Below the pieces are notes generated by a model, which searched no databases, had not been told where the DNA came from, and was given only the letters and a program-made list of their open reading frames with translations. Positions 1-6,067 of a DNA stretch of 18,370 bases are shown here, in pieces. The position numbers and the translations under genes were made by a program. The DNA is taken from assembly GCA_938003595.1 (NCBI GenBank), contig CALKYH010000122.1:1-18370 (forward strand), given 5' to 3'. The DNA is from an uncultured bacterium. GTDB taxonomy: Bacteria > Planctomycetota > Phycisphaerae > Phycisphaerales > UBA1924. The first letter of the stretch is position 1. The number at the start of each line of letters is the position of its first letter.

Positions 1-2
1 AG

Positions 3-308
3 ATGAGCATCGCCGCCGTCATGCTCGGCAATTCGCCGCTTCCCGCAGACCCACGGGCGCTGTTCACCTTCGGCAACACCGATGCGGAGGCGCGGAGCGC
101 CGATCCAGCCGTCCTGACCATCCAGGCCAGCCATGTTCCGCTTGATGCGCTGGTCGAGGTGCGGCTTGTGCCCGTGACACAGAACGCGAACGATGTGCGC
201 GTGGCCGCGACATTCTTCAGCGGCTCGGAGGCTTCTTCGGTCTGGCTGGCGACGCTGCCGGTCACCGACGGCGTCTCCGCGTTCCAGGTCACAGTCACGC
301 TCCCGTGA
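3..308 (+). CDS. Unrecognised protein, C-terminal part (5' end probably outside window)
   Basis: This frame is open from the window edge to a TGA at 306-308. The ATG at position 3 sits on the edge with no upstream sequence visible, so the true start is probably to the left and only the C-terminal ~100 residues are seen. The visible part alternates hydrophobic and polar residues (for example VEVRLVPVTQ and AFQVTVTLP), which suggests beta-strands of an exported or surface protein, and it ends on a strand. No family was recognised. The next gene follows after 27 nt on the same strand and encodes a secreted dockerin-repeat protein, so the two may be co-transcribed. Confidence 0.55.
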   Translation: MSIAAVMLGNSPLPADPRALFTFGNTDAEARSADPAVLTIQASHVPLDALVEVRLVPVTQNANDVRVAATFFSGSEASSVWLATLPVTDGVSAFQVTVTLP

Positions 309-335
309 GTCCCGGGGCATAGGAGATTGACCAAG

Positions 336-725
336 ATGCGAACGACACCAAGCTGGATGCTCGTGGCTGCGCTCCTGTTCTCTGCATTTGACGGACGGGC
401 CGAGACTACGCCGCTTGCCTCGCGACAGTACACGCTTCTGCGCGATCCGCTTCCGGTGGATTCGACCAGCCGCAACTACACCCTCGCCGGCGGCGAGTTG
501 ATCGAGTCGTGGTCGCGGGAGGCCACGCTCGAGCGAGGCCCGCAGTTCTGCACGCCGGATCTGAACTTCGACGGCGTGGTGAACTTCGCCGATCTCAACC
601 TGATCCTCGGCAACTTCAACCAGAGCTACCCCTACAGCGGGCCGGGCGATGTCGATCTCAGCGGCACAGTGGACTTTGCCGATCTCAACATCGTGCTCGG
701 CGCGTGGGGCGCGCACTGCAGCTGA
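336..725 (+). CDS. Small secreted protein with two dockerin-type-I-like (EF-hand-like) repeats
   Basis: A 129-aa protein. ATG 336 was preferred over an in-frame TTG at 327 because AGGAG at 321-325 lies 10 nt before the ATG but only 1 nt before the TTG. Residues 1-22 look like a signal peptide (MRTTPSWMLVAALLFSAF, then an AxA-like site). The C-terminal half carries two calcium-loop-like repeats, DLNFDGVVNFADLN (about residues 75-88) and DVDLSGTVDFADLN (about 105-118), each followed by a short hydrophobic helix ending in LGNF or LGAW. Two cysteines (C72, C128) flank the repeat pair and could form a disulfide. The N-terminal ~50 residues match no family I know. In planctomycetes such repeats are commonly found at the C-terminus of exported proteins; a cellulosome role is not implied. 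The exact function is unknown. Confidence 0.8.
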   Translation: MRTTPSWMLVAALLFSAFDGRAETTPLASRQYTLLRDPLPVDSTSRNYTLAGGELIESWSREATLERGPQFCTPDLNFDGVVNFADLNLILGNFNQSYPYSGPGDVDLSGTVDFADLNIVLGAWGAHCS

Positions 726-845
726 CATTGAGCGCCCCGAACATTCGAGGATCGTCGGCGCGCGTGCCGTTTCACACTCTGCGCGGCGGCCGCGCGCCGG
801 CGCCGTTGGCACGCCTCCTGATTCCGCAGTCGTTAGGGCGTCAGT

Positions 846-1325
846 TCGGCGCGGGTCTGCGTCGTTGCTACCCGAAGCCCCGCGGCCATCGCCGGTTGAT
901 TGCTTGGGCCCGTCTTCGGGGCGGCGGTTCGCGCGGTCGGGCGGCGGGGGGAGGTCGCCGGTGAGGGCGAGGAGGTGGGCGGTGGCTTTGCGGGCGGTTT
1001 CGGTGAGTTGGGGGCTGACGCCGTAGCCGCCGGTGGTCTGGTCGAGCTGGGCGAAGTAGTGCTCCTGGATGCGCCGGAGGGCGCCGATGGAGTCGGCGCG
1101 GGCGTGGGCGAGGGCGAAGGTCGCGCGGATGCGGTTGAGTTCCTGGAGGGCTTCGAGGGCGGCCTGGTTCTGCGGCTGGCGGACGAAGTCCAGGAGCTGC
1201 TGGGGGGTGAGGTTGTGGCGTTCGAGGATGCCGGGGAGGGTGACGAGGTTGGGGCAGAAGAACTCGGCGAGGAGCGTGGGGATGGAGGGGACGGCGCTGT
1301 CGTGGGCGGGCGGTGCGTCGTGCAT
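846..1325 (-). CDS. Conserved-looking helical protein of unknown function; 3' end unresolved
   Basis: The minus-strand frame beginning at ATG 1325 reads as a convincing protein for about 130 residues, with strong G/C third-position bias and amphipathic helices. Recognisable stretches are HNLTPQQLLDFVRQPQNQ (residues 37-54), ALEALQELNRIRATFALAHA (56-75) and LRRIQEHYFAQLD (83-95). The LTPQQLLDF segment could be the first half of a helix-turn-helix, but no family is recognised. After about residue 126 the sequence becomes Pro/Arg/Asp-rich and low in information. No in-frame stop occurs before the left edge of the window, because the frame continues antisense through the dockerin-repeat gene. The true C-terminus is therefore probably near 846-870, possibly after a frameshift: neighbouring frames have stops at 868 and 833. 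The left coordinate given is only the limit of plausible coding. The start codon abuts copy A of a G-rich repeat and has no Shine-Dalgarno sequence. Confidence 0.6.
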
Positions 1326-1407
1326 GGGGGCAGGATGCGTGGCCGCGGGGGGAAAGCAAGGGGGAAGCGGGAAAGGGGCGCGATCCTGCGCGCGCCGGTG
1401 GAGTTTG
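1325..1407. repeat. Dispersed G-rich repeat, copy A (G-quadruplex motif inside)
   Basis: The first 61 nt (1325-1385) are identical to 5890-5950. Similarity continues to 1407 with one substitution and a 2-nt insertion. The plus strand is purine-rich and holds runs of 6, 5, 3 and 4 G separated by 7, 4 and 3 nt (1347-1378), which fits the G3+N1-7 quadruplex pattern. The repeat ends exactly at the start codon of the minus-strand gene beginning at 1325, so it occupies that gene's promoter and leader position. It has no coding capacity of its own; the same peptide (PLSRFPLAFPPRPRILPP) appears if either copy is translated on the minus strand, which only reflects the DNA repeat. Confidence 0.85.
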
Positions 1408-1435
1408 GGGGTGAGATTGTGGTGTTGTGCGCGCG

Positions 1436-1461
1436 GGGACGCCGTGCGCAGGCGGCGTCCC
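1436..1461. terminator. Perfect 9-bp GC hairpin, terminator-like, no T-tract
   Basis: GGGACGCCG at 1436-1444 pairs perfectly with CGGCGTCCC at 1453-1461 across an 8-nt loop. It lies 57 nt beyond the stop of the DUF3185 gene (minus strand) and before copy A of the repeat. There is no T-run on either side, so it may instead act as an RNA-stability or Rho-linked element. The rest of the gap 1408-1518 shows nothing else recognisable. Confidence 0.4.
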
Positions 1462-1518
1462 GGCGGCTGATTGTGAGGCGGGCGTCGCTGGCGCGCAGGG
1501 CCGCGGGCGGCCTGAGGT

Positions 1519-1737
1519 TCAGGTCAGGCGCTTGCGGAGCGGGGCGGCGAGGAGCACGACGCCGCCGACGGCGAGGGCGGCGCCGCCGACCAGGTACCAC
1601 ACGGTGGCGTCCGTGAAGTGGCCGGTGAAGAAGTTGCTGAAGCGATCGGCGACCGAGTCCTTGGCGTTGAACCCCATGATGAAGAGGATCACGCCCGCCA
1701 CGGTCAGGATGACGCCGATGATGCGTTGCGGTTGCAT
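1519..1737 (-). CDS. DUF3185-family small membrane protein
   Basis: A 72-aa protein with two transmembrane helices: residues ~5-22 (IIGVILTVAGVILFIMGF) and ~47-66 (WYLVGGAALAVGGVVLLAA). A polar loop with NAKDSVADRFSNFFTG lies between them and a basic tail (RKRLT) follows. The order and spacing (IIG start, GFNA..DSV..., FTG..TD.T.WYL) match the DUF3185 family of inner-membrane proteins, whose function is unknown. Length is normal for the family. The gene lies 58 nt downstream of the DUF3309 gene on the same strand. Both families are typical companions of stress-response genes, consistent with the ferritin-like and two-component genes upstream. Confidence 0.8.
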   Translation of the reverse strand: MQPQRIIGVILTVAGVILFIMGFNAKDSVADRFSNFFTGHFTDATVWYLVGGAALAVGGVVLLAAPLRKRLT

Positions 1738-1795
1738 GCGAACTCCGATGGCCGGCGCGGGGATCTCCGTCGGCGTCGGCCGAGGTGTGCGGGGG

Positions 1796-1960
1796 CTAGA
1801 AGCCGCGGGGGATGGTCCCCATGAGCACGAGGATGAGGATGACGACGAGCACGATCCCGAGGATGCCGCTGGGGAAGTAGCCCCAGTTCTTGCTGTGCGG
1901 CCAGCGGGGCGCGGCGCCCAGGATCAGCAGGACGAGAACGACGAGCAGGACAATGCCCAT
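1796..1960 (-). CDS. DUF3309-family mini membrane protein
   Basis: A 54-aa protein starting MGIVLLVVLVLLILGAAPRW. Two hydrophobic helices (about residues 2-15 and 32-48) flank the diagnostic central block PRWPHSKNWGYFPSG, which matches the DUF3309 signature (PTWPHS.GWGY.PSG). The ATG at 1960 was chosen because the family always begins directly with the first helix and AGGTG lies 8 nt upstream on the minus strand. A longer open frame reaching 2134 would add an atypical leader. Function is unknown. Members are usually tiny stress-associated membrane proteins, and this one is flanked by another such protein (DUF3185). Confidence 0.85.
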   Translation of the reverse strand: MGIVLLVVLVLLILGAAPRWPHSKNWGYFPSGILGIVLVVILILVLMGTIPRGF

Positions 1961-2084
1961 GTGCTTTTCACCTTTCGAAATTGTGCGGGCGACGCGAGTC
2001 GGGAACGCCGGGGCCATGGAGTGAGCGTCATGCCCGTCGGCAACGCGAGATTCTGCCGCGTGCTGGAGGAGGCTTGTCTCTGGT

Positions 2085-2315
2085 TCATCGGGCGGCGCTC
2101 CCGGGCTCGCGGCCGGATGGCGCCGAGGGCTCATTCGTCTGCGGTGTGGTCGCGGCGGGGTCGGCGGATTGCCCGCGGGAGCGCACGGTCGGTCGCTTGA
2201 CCGGCGCCGAGTTCTCGAGATCGCTCAGGAGGCGCGCATCGGCGCGTGGGCGGGCGCCGTTGAGCAGTTCGCTGCGGTCGTGGTCGTCGGGCTTTCTGGG
2301 CGTTTCGGGCGTCAT
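2085..2315 (-). CDS. Small disordered hydrophilic protein (76 aa)
   Basis: A 76-aa protein beginning MTPETPRKPDDHDRSELLNG, rich in Pro, Arg, Asp, Ser and Ala, with no hydrophobic segment and predicted disorder throughout. A short helix-prone part (RADARLLSDLENSAPVKRP, about residues 24-42) is the only ordered-looking stretch. No family is recognised. The frame also opens further upstream to 2555, but that extension is low-complexity and crosses the terminator-like hairpin at 2413-2442, so the ATG at 2315 is preferred. No good Shine-Dalgarno sequence is seen. The gene lies in a same-strand run of small stress-type genes; in composition it resembles the 47-aa protein encoded at 2479-2622. Coding status is moderately likely. 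Confidence 0.5.
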   Translation of the reverse strand: MTPETPRKPDDHDRSELLNGARPRADARLLSDLENSAPVKRPTVRSRGQSADPAATTPQTNEPSAPSGREPGSAAR

Positions 2316-2412
2316 GTGTGCGTCTCCACGGTTCGCGCCCTGGCGCGGGCGGATCGGCTGGCTCGGCGCACGATCGCGATGCGCCGGCGCCACCGGGCGC
2401 CGGCCTCTGAAA

Positions 2413-2442
2413 CTGTCCGAAGCAATTCCTTGCGCCGGACAG
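2413..2442 (-). terminator. Hairpin terminator candidate after the ferritin-like/47-aa gene pair
   Basis: CTGTCCG at 2413-2419 pairs with CGGACAG at 2436-2442. Inside it, GCAA pairs with TTGC around a TTCC tetraloop. On the minus strand the stem is followed by TTTCAG, a very short T-run, 36 nt after the stop of the 47-aa gene. This fits a weak Rho-independent terminator. The remainder of the gap 2316-2478 holds GC-rich sequence with no other feature seen. Confidence 0.5.
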
Positions 2443-2478
2443 CTCTCCTCCCGCTCTCCAGCGGGGTCCGTGTGACCG

Positions 2479-2622
2479 TCAGCGCTTGGCGTCGGCTTTG
2501 GTCTTGCCCTGGGGCGTGGAGGCGCCGGGCTTGGCCGCAGGGTCCGGCTTCGCATTCGGCGCGGGCTTGTGGTCGGGTTTCCTGGCCTTCTGGTCGTGCT
2601 CGGGTTTCTTGTCGGGCGCCAT
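2479..2622 (-). CDS. Small Lys/Pro-rich disordered protein (47 aa)
   Basis: A 47-aa protein, MAPDKKPEHDQKARKPDHKP to the C-terminal KTKADAKR, composed almost entirely of Lys, Pro, Ala, Asp and His, with no hydrophobic core and a strong net positive charge. Translation is well supported: AAGGAG lies 7 nt before the ATG on the minus strand, and the start follows the stop of the ferritin-like gene by 27 nt, implying one transcript. A hairpin terminator candidate follows. No family is recognised. The composition suggests an intrinsically disordered protein that binds nucleic acid or another polyanion, or that protects during desiccation or stress, but this is inference from composition alone. Confidence 0.65.
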   Translation of the reverse strand: MAPDKKPEHDQKARKPDHKPAPNAKPDPAAKPGASTPQGKTKADAKR

Positions 2623-2649
2623 GGTTCGGCTCCTTCGTGAGGCGCTGCG

Positions 2650-3240
2650 TCAGGCAGCGGGTCTGTAGAGCTCGATCCGGCGCGGGGGCGCTGGACGAAA
2701 ACTCCGTGGTTCGGATGCGCGAAGGCAGGCGCAGGCGTGGTCGGCGATCGACTCTTTCAGGGCGTGGGCCACGCCCATCAGGCGATTGCTCCAGGCCTGC
2801 GACTCGTCGAGGCTCTTCCTGAGCAGTTCGGCGGCCTTTTCGTGCTGGAGGGTCTGGGCCCAGACATGGGCGGCGCCGTAGAGGGTGATCTCGTTCTGCT
2901 GCAGGGCCTGGGCCAGGAGGATCAGGTTGGCGTCGCGGACGAAGGGGCCGGCATCGAGCGAGGCCTGCGCTCTGCCGCTCCTGAGGAGGCCCTCGACGCC
3001 GCTGGGGCTGTTCGTGTCCGGCCGGGCGCCGACCGACGCGAAGACCTTTTCGAGGCGGGCGGTGTGGATGATGGACGCGGCCGCCGTGGTTTGAAGCACC
3101 TGACGCACCGAGGTCGTCGTCGCGGCGTGGATCATCATCGGGATCGAGGCCGCGCTTTCGATCTCGACGCGGTAGAGCGTGTTGATCTGGCGTCGGAACT
3201 GGTCGAGCAGGGTTCTGGCGGTCTCGTTGGCGAGCGCCAT
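2650..3240 (-). CDS. DUF892 (YciE/YciF-like) ferritin-fold protein
   Basis: A 196-aa protein, almost all helical, with the layout of the DUF892/YciE-YciF branch of the ferritin-like superfamily. An early helix carries LLDQFRRQINTLYRVEIESA (E26). A second helix has IIHTARLEKVF (H59, E64). After a linker comes VRDANLILLAQALQQNEITLYG (E117), then ELLRKSLDESQAWSNRL (E146). Family members are proposed di-iron ferroxidase-like stress proteins. The Glu usually found before the helix-2 HxxRLE motif (HLEET...) appears replaced by Ala/Ser here (TAAAS), so metal binding may be altered. The C-terminal ~25 residues (Arg/Pro-rich) extend past the usual domain. AAGGAG lies upstream of the ATG. It sits 42 nt after the unknown helical protein and 27 nt before the 47-aa gene, so this is probably one operon. 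Confidence 0.75.
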   Translation of the reverse strand: MALANETARTLLDQFRRQINTLYRVEIESAASIPMMIHAATTTSVRQVLQTTAAASIIHTARLEKVFASVGARPDTNSPSGVEGLLRSGRAQASLDAGPFVRDANLILLAQALQQNEITLYGAAHVWAQTLQHEKAAELLRKSLDESQAWSNRLMGVAHALKESIADHACACLRASEPRSFRPAPPRRIELYRPAA

Positions 3241-3282
3241 GGGGGTTGCCTCTCCTTCATGGAAGGCCGTGATTCTCTGGCT

Positions 3283-3789
3283 TCAGGGTGAATCGGTCGG
3301 CGTCTTGAGTTCGGACTCTTTGGGCCGCGAGGTGTCGGCCAGGGCGACGCCCAGGAACGCGATGACCTTGTCGCGGTCGGGGCCGAGCAGCTGATCGCAC
3401 ACCGCGAGCGCCGCCCTGATGGCGACCTCCAGGTCGGGATCGCTCTCGGCGACTTCGATCACGGACGCCGCGTCCTTGATGATGGTGGCGACGGTCAGGG
3501 CGTCGACGCCCTCGCGCTGGGCGGCGAATCTCGCGACGGCGTGCATGGCGGATTCGAGGACTCTGGTCCTGGAGGATCCCAGGGCGGCGAGGACGCCCTC
3601 GATGACTGCGGCGACGCAGGCGCGAACGCCGGGCTCGTCGGGGGACATGTCGCGGGTGTTGACCTCGAGAAGTTCGTGGCACACCTGCTCGACCCGCTCG
3701 AGCCTGTTCGCGCTGATCACCTTGAGCACCTGGTCTCGGGAAGCCAGCGCGATCGGTGAGAGAATGGTGCGGGGCAATGCGGTCTCCAT
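3283..3789 (-). CDS. Unrecognised all-helical cytosolic protein
   Basis: A 168-aa protein with no signal peptide or transmembrane segment. It consists of successive amphipathic helices, for example residues 18-44 (from RDQVLKVI to LLEVN), 56-80 (ACVAAVIEGVLAALG), 81-110, and 118-140 (LEVAIRAALAVCDQLLG), with a polar tail rich in Lys, Thr and Ser. It resembles a helical bundle of the kind seen in Rsb-type sensor N-terminal domains, but no diagnostic motif supports that, so the function stays open. GGAGG lies about 8 nt before the ATG. It is the first gene of a likely operon with the ferritin-like protein and starts 152 nt after the response regulator stop. That 152-nt gap (3790-3941) probably holds its promoter, though no clear box was identified. 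Confidence 0.7.
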   Translation of the reverse strand: METALPRTILSPIALASRDQVLKVISANRLERVEQVCHELLEVNTRDMSPDEPGVRACVAAVIEGVLAALGSSRTRVLESAMHAVARFAAQREGVDALTVATIIKDAASVIEVAESDPDLEVAIRAALAVCDQLLGPDRDKVIAFLGVALADTSRPKESELKTPTDSP

Positions 3790-3941
3790 GCCAAGTCCTC
3801 CGACGCCTGTGCGGCCGTCGGTAAAGACTCGATGGTGAGAGCATCGCAGCGCGCGGCCCGGGGGGGTATCGGGTCAAGCCCGCAGGGGGGGCGTCCTGAT
3901 GACCGCAGAGAGGCAACTTGTCGCGGCGTCGCGGGCCCTGA

Positions 3942-4616
3942 TCACTCTTCGAGCGTGGCGACGCCTTCGCGGATGGCGTACCTGGTGATCGCGGCGATGG
4001 AGTGCAGCCCGAGCTTGCGCATGAGGTTGGTCCTGTGCGTCTCGGCGGTCTTGATGGCCACGCCCAGACGGGCGCTGATCTCCTTGGTGGTGATGCCCTC
4101 GGCGATGAGCTGCAGGACCTCGCGCTCCTTGGGCGTGAGGACGCTGGGCGCGGGGGGCCCGACGCCCCGCTCGGCGGGCGCGCGGCCGCCGGCGACCTGC
4201 CGCCTGACCAGGACATGGGCGACATCGGAGGTCACATAGCTGCGGCCGAGCATGACGGCGTCGATCGCGCGGATGAGTTCATCGGACTCGCAGGTCTTGA
4301 GCAGATAGCCCCGGGCTCCGGCGTCGAACATGCCGACGACATAGCGCTCGTCGGAGTGCATGGTGAGCGCGATGACGCCGATCTTGGGATCGGCGGCGTG
4401 GATCTGGCTTGTCGCCTCGACGCCGTTCATCTCGTGCATGCCGATGTCCATCAGGATGATGTCCGGGGCGAGCTTGTTCGCGAGCGCGATGGCCTCGCGG
4501 CCGTCGCTGGCCTCGGCCAGGACGTCGATGCCGTCGTGCTGTTCGAGGAAGGCGCGGATGCCCGAACGCATCACCGCGTGGTCGTCGGCGAGGATGACGG
4601 TCGTCCGGCTACGCAT
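3942..4616 (-). CDS. NarL/LuxR-family two-component response regulator
   Basis: A 224-aa DNA-binding response regulator. The receiver domain (about residues 5-122) has the acidic pair D11-D12, the phospho-acceptor D57 (LMDIGM), T85 (ALTMHS) and K107 (LLKT), so it should be phosphorylatable. A Gly/Pro/Arg linker (~140-155) leads to a LuxR-type helix-turn-helix at ~158-222 (LTPKEREVLQLIAEGITTKE, then KTAETHRTNLMRKLG). The gene starts inside the end of the histidine kinase gene (8-nt overlap), implying translational coupling and a cognate pair. Target genes are unknown; the stress-type genes immediately downstream on the same strand are the natural candidates. Length and all key residues are normal. 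Confidence 0.95.
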   Translation of the reverse strand: MRSRTTVILADDHAVMRSGIRAFLEQHDGIDVLAEASDGREAIALANKLAPDIILMDIGMHEMNGVEATSQIHAADPKIGVIALTMHSDERYVVGMFDAGARGYLLKTCESDELIRAIDAVMLGRSYVTSDVAHVLVRRQVAGGRAPAERGVGPPAPSVLTPKEREVLQLIAEGITTKEISARLGVAIKTAETHRTNLMRKLGLHSIAAITRYAIREGVATLEE

Positions 4617-5715
4617 GTTCGGCGGGCTCCGGATTGCGGTCGGGCGCTTTGGGCGGGGTCAGCGGGAGGATGAGGACGGCGCGGGCGCCCTCGCCGGCGA
4701 CCGAGACCATCTCGAACGCGCCGCCGAGGGCGAGGATCTGCTGATCGACGCTCTGCAGGCCGTAGCTGGCGCGGCCGTCGGGGCGGTCCTGGCTCCAGTC
4801 GCCGTCGAAGCCGGGGCCGAAGTCGCGCACGGTGAATCGGCAGAAGGCGTGGTTCGACAGGGAGGAGATGACGATCTCGGCCCCCGGGGCGTGCTTCACG
4901 GCGTTGTTCGCGAGTTCGCGGATCGCCCGGAACACGACGATGCGGGCGTCGTGGGTGAGGGCCGGTTCGCGTCCGTCGTCGATGAAGCTGGCGTCCATGC
5001 CGTGTCGGCGGCGCAGGTCGTCCACCAGCCAGCGCAGCGCCGGGAGGAGGCCGAGGTCCTCGAGGATCGGCGGGCTGATCGCGAAGGTGACATCGCGCAC
5101 GGCGGTGATCGCCTCGTCGATCAGGTTGATCGCCTTCGCGCCGGACCTGGCGGGGGCGGGCTCGTCGGCGAGGCAGCGTCGCGCGTGGGCGAGCAACTGC
5201 GAGACATGGTCGTGCAGGGCCGCGCCCAGCAGCCGGCGCTGCCGCTCTTCGATGACGGTCTGGCGGACGAGGAGCTCGTCGATGCGCACCTGCTGGTTGC
5301 GGACGACCGCCGAGAGGCGGCGGGCCACCTCGTGATCCTCGAGCAGGACAAGGGCGAGGCGGTCCACGGCGCCGTCGTCCTGGCCGAGCCGGCGCCAGCG
5401 GGCGATGAACTCGCGGCGGCGGGCGGGGTCTTCGTCCTTCAACGCCAGCGCCTGCGAGCCGCTGTTCGCCGTTGATTCGAGCAGATCTACTGTCAGACTC
5501 CGGGTTCCTTTCAGCCAGCTTTCGTGCTCGACGAGCGCCGGCGGGTCCCGCGAACCACTGTGCGCCGCCGCGAGTTCGAGCCATTTGGGGTTCGCGGCGA
5601 TGATCTCGGCGCCGTCGGCGACGATGAGGGCCGGGTGCACCATCGACTCGACCAGAGCGTTGGCGAGGGCGGCCACTGTCGGCGAGATGCTGCGATGTCG
5701 TTGCGGCTCCGGCAT
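4609..5715 (-). CDS. Cytosolic HisKA_3-type sensor histidine kinase
   Basis: A 368-aa protein without transmembrane segments. Residues ~15-130 look PAS-like (ALIVADGAEIIAANPKWLEL is the typical PAS opening), followed by a coiled-coil-prone stretch (~125-160). The dimerisation/phosphoacceptor motif is EERQRRLLGAALHDHVSQLL with His168 as the predicted phosphorylated residue. The ATPase part has the N-box RELANNAVKHA (N271), the G1-like DFGPGFD (298-304) and a G2-like SYGLQSV. This is the HPK7/NarX-type arrangement that normally partners LuxR-type regulators, as found immediately downstream. The start at 5715 (MPEPQRHR) was chosen because the longer open frame upstream is a translation of the G-rich repeat and tRNA-like fragment; AGGTG sits just before the ATG. 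The signal it senses is unknown but should be cytoplasmic. Confidence 0.92.
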   Translation of the reverse strand: MPEPQRHRSISPTVAALANALVESMVHPALIVADGAEIIAANPKWLELAAAHSGSRDPPALVEHESWLKGTRSLTVDLLESTANSGSQALALKDEDPARRREFIARWRRLGQDDGAVDRLALVLLEDHEVARRLSAVVRNQQVRIDELLVRQTVIEERQRRLLGAALHDHVSQLLAHARRCLADEPAPARSGAKAINLIDEAITAVRDVTFAISPPILEDLGLLPALRWLVDDLRRRHGMDASFIDDGREPALTHDARIVVFRAIRELANNAVKHAPGAEIVISSLSNHAFCRFTVRDFGPGFDGDWSQDRPDGRASYGLQSVDQQILALGGAFEMVSVAGEGARAVLILPLTPPKAPDRNPEPAEHA

Positions 5716-5765
5716 CTCACGCACCTTTGCGCTGGCGCTGCACCTGCATCTCGAACACGCAGGAG

Positions 5766-5771
5766 AGTCTA
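5766..5771 (-). promoter_or_regulatory. -10-like box TAGACT for the histidine kinase operon
   Basis: On the minus strand CCCTAGACTC lies 51 nt before the kinase ATG. Nearly the same string (CTTAGACTC) occurs before gabD, at 11670-11678. A -35 element with good consensus is not visible. The call rests on the shared motif and position only. Confidence 0.3.
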
Positions 5772-5855
5772 GGGGCGCTGCGACGACGGAACCATCGGGC
5801 CTTTCTGCATCGCTTCTCAGGTGGTTTACCGATGGGGCGAAGCCGTTGCGTACAG

Positions 5856-5878
5856 GGTCCGGGAGGCGGGATTCGAAC
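5856..5878 (-). other. tRNA 3'-end-like fragment (T-loop plus acceptor strand), not a full tRNA
   Basis: Read on the minus strand the segment is GTTCGAATCCCGCC followed by TCCCGGACC. This matches tRNA positions 53-75: T-loop TTCGAAT, 3' T-stem CCCGC, 3' acceptor strand CTCCCGG, discriminator A, then CC. The matching 5' T-stem (GCGGG) and 5' acceptor strand (CCGGGAG) are missing, so no tRNA can form. Such fragments are typical scars or attachment sites left where elements integrate into tRNA genes, but no integrase is nearby. It lies 11 nt from copy B of the G-rich repeat. The rest of the gap 5716-6067 shows nothing else recognisable apart from the repeat and weak promoter-like boxes. Confidence 0.5.
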
Positions 5879-5889
5879 AGGGCGGGGCG

Positions 5890-5970
5890 TGGGGGCAGGA
5901 TGCGTGGCCGCGGGGGGAAAGCAAGGGGGAAGCGGGAAAGGGGCGCGATCGTGCGCGCGGGTGGAGTTTG
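5890..5970. repeat. Dispersed G-rich repeat, copy B (G-quadruplex motif inside)
   Basis: Positions 5890-5950 are identical over 61 nt to 1325-1385, in the same orientation, and the match extends to 5970 with one base change and a 2-nt gap. The G-run array lies at 5912-5943. It sits in the intergenic stretch between the minus-strand histidine kinase and the plus-strand YHS/DUF2231-like gene. Two copies 4.6 kb apart with an invariant core suggest a genome-wide intergenic repeat family. Confidence 0.85.
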
Positions 5971-6054
5971 TGCGCGAGAAGGCGATGTTTTGAGTGTCGG
6001 GGACCGGATCACTGGTCTCCCAGGGCGGCGATCAGTGGCGCCCGGCGATTGGGG

Positions 6055-6060
6055 TATCCT
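6055..6060 (+). promoter_or_regulatory. -10-like box TATCCT 7 nt before ATG (leaderless start)
   Basis: GGGGTATCCT ends 7 nt before the ATG at 6068, which would place transcription initiation at or next to the start codon. No Shine-Dalgarno sequence exists in that space. The same geometry occurs at two other genes in the window. Confidence 0.4.
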
Positions 6061-6067
6061 GCGCGGC

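Noticed and set aside
900..1616. Plus-strand Gly/Glu/Val-rich frame opposite the unknown minus-strand gene
   Set aside because: Composition is that of the reverse complement of a helical high-GC gene; the minus-strand frame from 1325 has normal amino-acid composition and amphipathic helices.
3790..3941. Sigma-70 promoter with TTGACC on the minus strand
   Set aside because: A TTGACC hexamer occurs but no -10-like sequence lies 16-18 nt downstream, only C- and G-runs.
5856..5878. Complete tRNA gene
   Set aside because: Only the T-loop and 3' acceptor strand match; the 5' half and pairing partners are absent within 80 nt on the minus strand.
1325..5970. CRISPR array or insertion-sequence pair
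   Set aside because: Only two repeat copies 4.6 kb apart, no spacers, no terminal inverted repeats and no transposase between or beside them.
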